Source: JAFGCN01 sp964547015 (GTDB lineage Archaea; Aenigmatarchaeota; Aenigmatarchaeia; QMZS01). From it: DNA of 14,156 nucleotides. Both the position numbers and the translations under genes were made by a program. How positions within the stretch are numbered: the stretch's first letter is position 1; each line of letters starts with the position of its first letter. Below the pieces are notes generated by a model, which ran no database searches, was not told the origin of the DNA, and saw nothing but the letters and a program-made list of their open reading frames with translations. Positions 12,433-14,156 of this stretch are shown here, in pieces. The stretch lies in assembly GCA_964547015.1 (NCBI GenBank), contig CAZJKT010000022.1, forward strand, positions 1 through 14,156, given 5' to 3'.

Positions 12433-13305
12433 TTACTTCCAATAATCCTTTTCTCTGTCCGGCTCAGCGTTTTCAATCAGCAATTTTGGATAAGGCTCAT
12501 AGAATGTCTGCTCAAGCAGACTCTTGTCTGAAATAAGCAATTTTGACACCTCTTTTAGGGCTTCAAAACCTACCTTATTGTTTAAATACCTTTCCAAAAT
12601 CTCGTTATCCCCTATAATTTTTCGGAAGAAATCGGCGATTTCCCTATATGAAGGCGGTTTTTCCGTAATCTCTTTGAGCATCTCAAAGTAGCCCTTATCC
12701 CGGAAATTCAATTCCACCGCCTTGTTGCCCCTGTAGAAGTTTATCAGCAGCTCGTTTGCCCTATGAAACTCTTCGAGCGCGCCCTTATCTTTAGCATCAC
12801 GGTAGCGGGCGAATAAGAATAATTTTGTCAGAAAGTGATCCCTTATTTGCCTGTTTCTAAGGCGGTCCTCTTCCTCTATAGGGTAGCCCGCATATTTTTC
12901 CGAGATTGCTGACGCAAAAAAGCCGCCGCATCTTTCAACAACAGGAGAGCCTTTCATCCCCGAATAGACTTTTATATTCTTCACACCCATCGTCGGAGAC
13001 TTTGACTTGAAAATAAACCCGTCCACAGAACCAAGATTTTTAATGAATTTTTCCGAGAACCCGTTCATGGCATCGGTTACATCAAGATTTGTATTGTGCT
13101 GAATAAGCCGGTACTCGCCGCCCTTTTTAACTATCCTTATCGGTTCTCTTGGAACCCCTAATCCTATTTCAAACTCAGGGCAGACCTTGATAAATTCAAC
13201 AAAAGGGCTGAGCGCTCTTACAGTTTCCGAGGGAATTGACTGCCCGTTATACCTTACCTTTTCAAATTCCAGGCAGGCGCTTATCAGTAATTTTGGCTTA
13301 ACCAT
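12433..13305 (-). CDS. DUF523-DUF1722 (YbgA-type) two-domain protein
   Basis: The N-terminal half is a DUF523 domain: KPKLLISACLEFEKVRYNG at the start, VCPEFEIGLGVPREPIR at 41-57, then SPTMGVKNIKVY near 103-114. The C-terminal half from about 150 (DRLRNRQIRDHFL..LFLFARYRD) is DUF1722/YbgA. Stand-alone DUF523 proteins such as TudS are thiouracil desulfidases that hold a [4Fe-4S] cluster with three cysteines, in SACL, CPE and SPSCG. Here Cys11 and Cys42 are present but the third position is Met106; another cysteine, Cys126 (ERCGGFF), lies 20 residues later. The function of the two-domain form is unknown to me. At 290 residues it is near the usual length. It is a single gene. Confidence 0.9.
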   Translation of the reverse strand: MVKPKLLISACLEFEKVRYNGQSIPSETVRALSPFVEFIKVCPEFEIGLGVPREPIRIVKKGGEYRLIQHNTNLDVTDAMNGFSEKFIKNLGSVDGFIFKSKSPTMGVKNIKVYSGMKGSPVVERCGGFFASAISEKYAGYPIEEEDRLRNRQIRDHFLTKLFLFARYRDAKDKGALEEFHRANELLINFYRGNKAVELNFRDKGYFEMLKEITEKPPSYREIADFFRKIIGDNEILERYLNNKVGFEALKEVSKLLISDKSLLEQTFYEPYPKLLIENAEPDREKDYWK

Positions 13306-13362
13306 TATATAATTAGGGGCTAAATAGGGTATTGTTCGCCGGGATTGCGGCTTAAAAATCGT

Positions 13363-13500
13363 TTATTTGGCAAGAGAAATTGGTGATGAGAGAATATTCC
13401 TATTTTTGGCGGGTAGATGAGAAATCGGAGTATTGTCACGGATAACCGTTCTCAGGAAGGATTTGGATTCTTCGTCCAGTTTGGAGTAATTGCCTGCCAT
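13363..13500 (-). CDS. Possible small protein of 45 residues, function unknown
   Basis: An ATG at 13498-13500 opens 45 codons (MAGNYSKLDEESKSFLRTVI at the start) to a TAA at 13363-13365. The first half looks like a charged amphipathic helix; the second is Pro/Ser-rich. No Shine-Dalgarno sequence or clear TATA box is seen before it, and it resembles no family I know. It could be the head of a decayed gene. It diverges from the nuclease-like gene to its right. Confidence 0.3.
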   Translation of the reverse strand: MAGNYSKLDEESKSFLRTVIRDNTPISHLPAKNRNILSSPISLAK

Positions 13501-13561
13501 AATCTTATTGGTTGAGAGGGGTTAGATAGAAGCCACATTTTTTGAGAACCCAAAAAAGGAC

Positions 13562-13568
13562 TTATAAG
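13562..13568 (+). promoter_or_regulatory. TATA box for the nuclease-like gene
   Basis: TTATAAG lies 19-25 bases before the ATG at 13587. It fixes the start at this ATG and argues against the longer frame from the TTG at 13542. Confidence 0.55.
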
Positions 13569-13586
13569 CTCAGTTTAGGAAATATT

Positions 13587-14045
13587 ATGTCCCCTGAAGA
13601 CAAGTTAAGCCCAGTTTTAGCAGGCGTATCTGGAGAATATTATGTGGCGGCAGAACTGTCTAAAAGAGGTCTTATAGCTTCAATTACCCTAAGAAATACA
13701 AAAGGTGTTGATGTCCTATGCTCAAACTCCAATGCCACCAAGACGGTAGGAATCCAGGTAAAAACAAATAGCGGTTCACGCAGAAGCTGGATTCTTAACC
13801 AAAAAGCAGAGGATTATTTTGCCGAAAATTTGTATTATGTATTTGTCAATCTGAACGACAACCAAAAAAGCCCCAATTTTTTCGTCGTGCCCAGCAAAGT
13901 CGTTGCGGAGTCCTGCAAAAAAGGACATTCCGACTGGCTGAAAACGCCGGGCAAAAAGGGGCAAAAACACAAGGACAGCCCTATGAGAAAGTTTGATGAT
14001 ATTAACGAGGAGTATCTTAATCGCTGGGATTTGTTAAAGCTATAG
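13587..14045 (+). CDS. PD-(D/E)XK nuclease-like protein
   Basis: The 152-residue protein has the layout of a small restriction-endonuclease-like fold: a first helix GVSGEYYVAAELSKRGL with Glu17, then TLRNTKGVDVLC with Asp42, then VGIQVKTNSGS with Gln57 and Lys59. Together these form the E...D...QxK active-site pattern. A WILNQKAEDYFAENLYYVFVNL strand-helix segment follows, then a Ser/Lys-rich C-terminus with FVVPSKVVAESC. Similar stand-alone proteins are found in many archaea and bacteria without a known role; some are linked to mobile or restriction loci. No methyltransferase is seen nearby. The frame extends to a TTG at 13542, but a TATA box within that stretch favours the ATG at 13587. Confidence 0.8.
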   Translation: MSPEDKLSPVLAGVSGEYYVAAELSKRGLIASITLRNTKGVDVLCSNSNATKTVGIQVKTNSGSRRSWILNQKAEDYFAENLYYVFVNLNDNQKSPNFFVVPSKVVAESCKKGHSDWLKTPGKKGQKHKDSPMRKFDDINEEYLNRWDLLKL

Positions 14046-14053
14046 GAGGCTCT

Positions 14054-14113
14054 GCCCCAAATGCAAAAGAGAGCTTAGGTTTTAGACACATAAGCCGAGA
14101 GCTTATATGGGGC
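14054..14113. repeat. Direct and inverted repeats in the last intergenic region
   Basis: GAGAGCTTA occurs at 14069-14077 and 14097-14105, 28 bases apart. GCCCCA at 14054-14059 is inverted as TGGGGC at 14108-14113. They frame a region with a TATA-like stretch, so they may be regulatory or part of a folded RNA end. Confidence 0.4.
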
Positions 14114-14130
14114 ATCTGCAAATTAGGGGG

Positions 14131-14156
14131 GTGAAAGAAATCGAAGTGGGCGGGGG
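14131..14156 (+). CDS. Possible start of a gene running off the window
   Basis: A GTG at 14131 opens a frame (VKEIEVGG) to the edge, with CTTATATG about 22-29 bases before it as a possible TATA box and a G-run directly upstream. An in-frame ATG at 14107 is an alternative start. The segment is too short to identify. Confidence 0.3.

Overview
The window looks like a chromosomal segment of an archaeon, most likely a DPANN-type lineage (Diapherotrites, Micrarchaeota, Woesearchaeota or relatives; I cannot say which). The reasons are archaeal-type ribosomal proteins uL14 and uS8, an archaeal STT3/AglB oligosaccharyltransferase, class III signal-peptide pilin-like proteins beside a FlaI/VirB11-type ATPase, an ADP-forming acyl-CoA synthetase subunit, and gene starts that mostly sit about 20-25 bases after an AT-rich TATA-like box (leaderless style). 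Shine-Dalgarno-like sequences appear mainly inside operons. The small genes, the scattered ribosomal protein genes and the lack of long operons also fit a reduced archaeal genome.

Left part (1-3166, + strand): the tail of an unidentified membrane-anchored protein, two pilin-like proteins with N-terminal membrane segments, and a 657-residue secretion/pilus ATPase. They form a tight cluster (4-base gap, then a 1-base TAATG overlap), so this is probably a type IV pilus-like surface machine. No GspF/FlaJ-type platform protein is seen downstream. A 77-residue protein of unknown function with its own TATA box follows, then a stand-alone alpha subunit of an NDP-forming acyl-CoA synthetase (3686-4969).

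Middle (5038-10268): a large STT3/AglB N-glycosylation enzyme on the - strand diverges from uL14 (+). Between uL14 and uS8, which many archaea carry in one spc-like operon, lie about 1.6 kb of mostly - strand genes. These are a cassette of three overlapping small unknown genes (89, 47 and 145 residues), a NUDIX hydrolase, and a previously easy-to-miss 28-residue, extremely basic ORF that resembles the AURKAIP1/COX24 (mS38-like) small ribosomal proteins. uS8 stands alone behind its own promoter.

Right part (10289-14156): an HD-domain phosphohydrolase (-), a GIY-YIG nuclease-like protein (+), and a HicB antitoxin (+) facing a HicA toxin (-) tail to tail with a 23-base overlap, instead of the usual co-directional operon. 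A short broken gene start resembling DUF1801 comes next, then a DUF523-DUF1722 protein (-) that lacks one of the three expected cluster cysteines. Last are a possible 45-residue ORF, a PD-(D/E)XK nuclease-like protein (+), and the possible start of another gene at the edge. This end has an accessory, rearranged character. The surface machinery (pilins, ATPase, STT3) may be functionally linked through glycosylation of exported proteins, but that is inference only. No tRNA, rRNA, CRISPR array or complete insertion sequence was seen.
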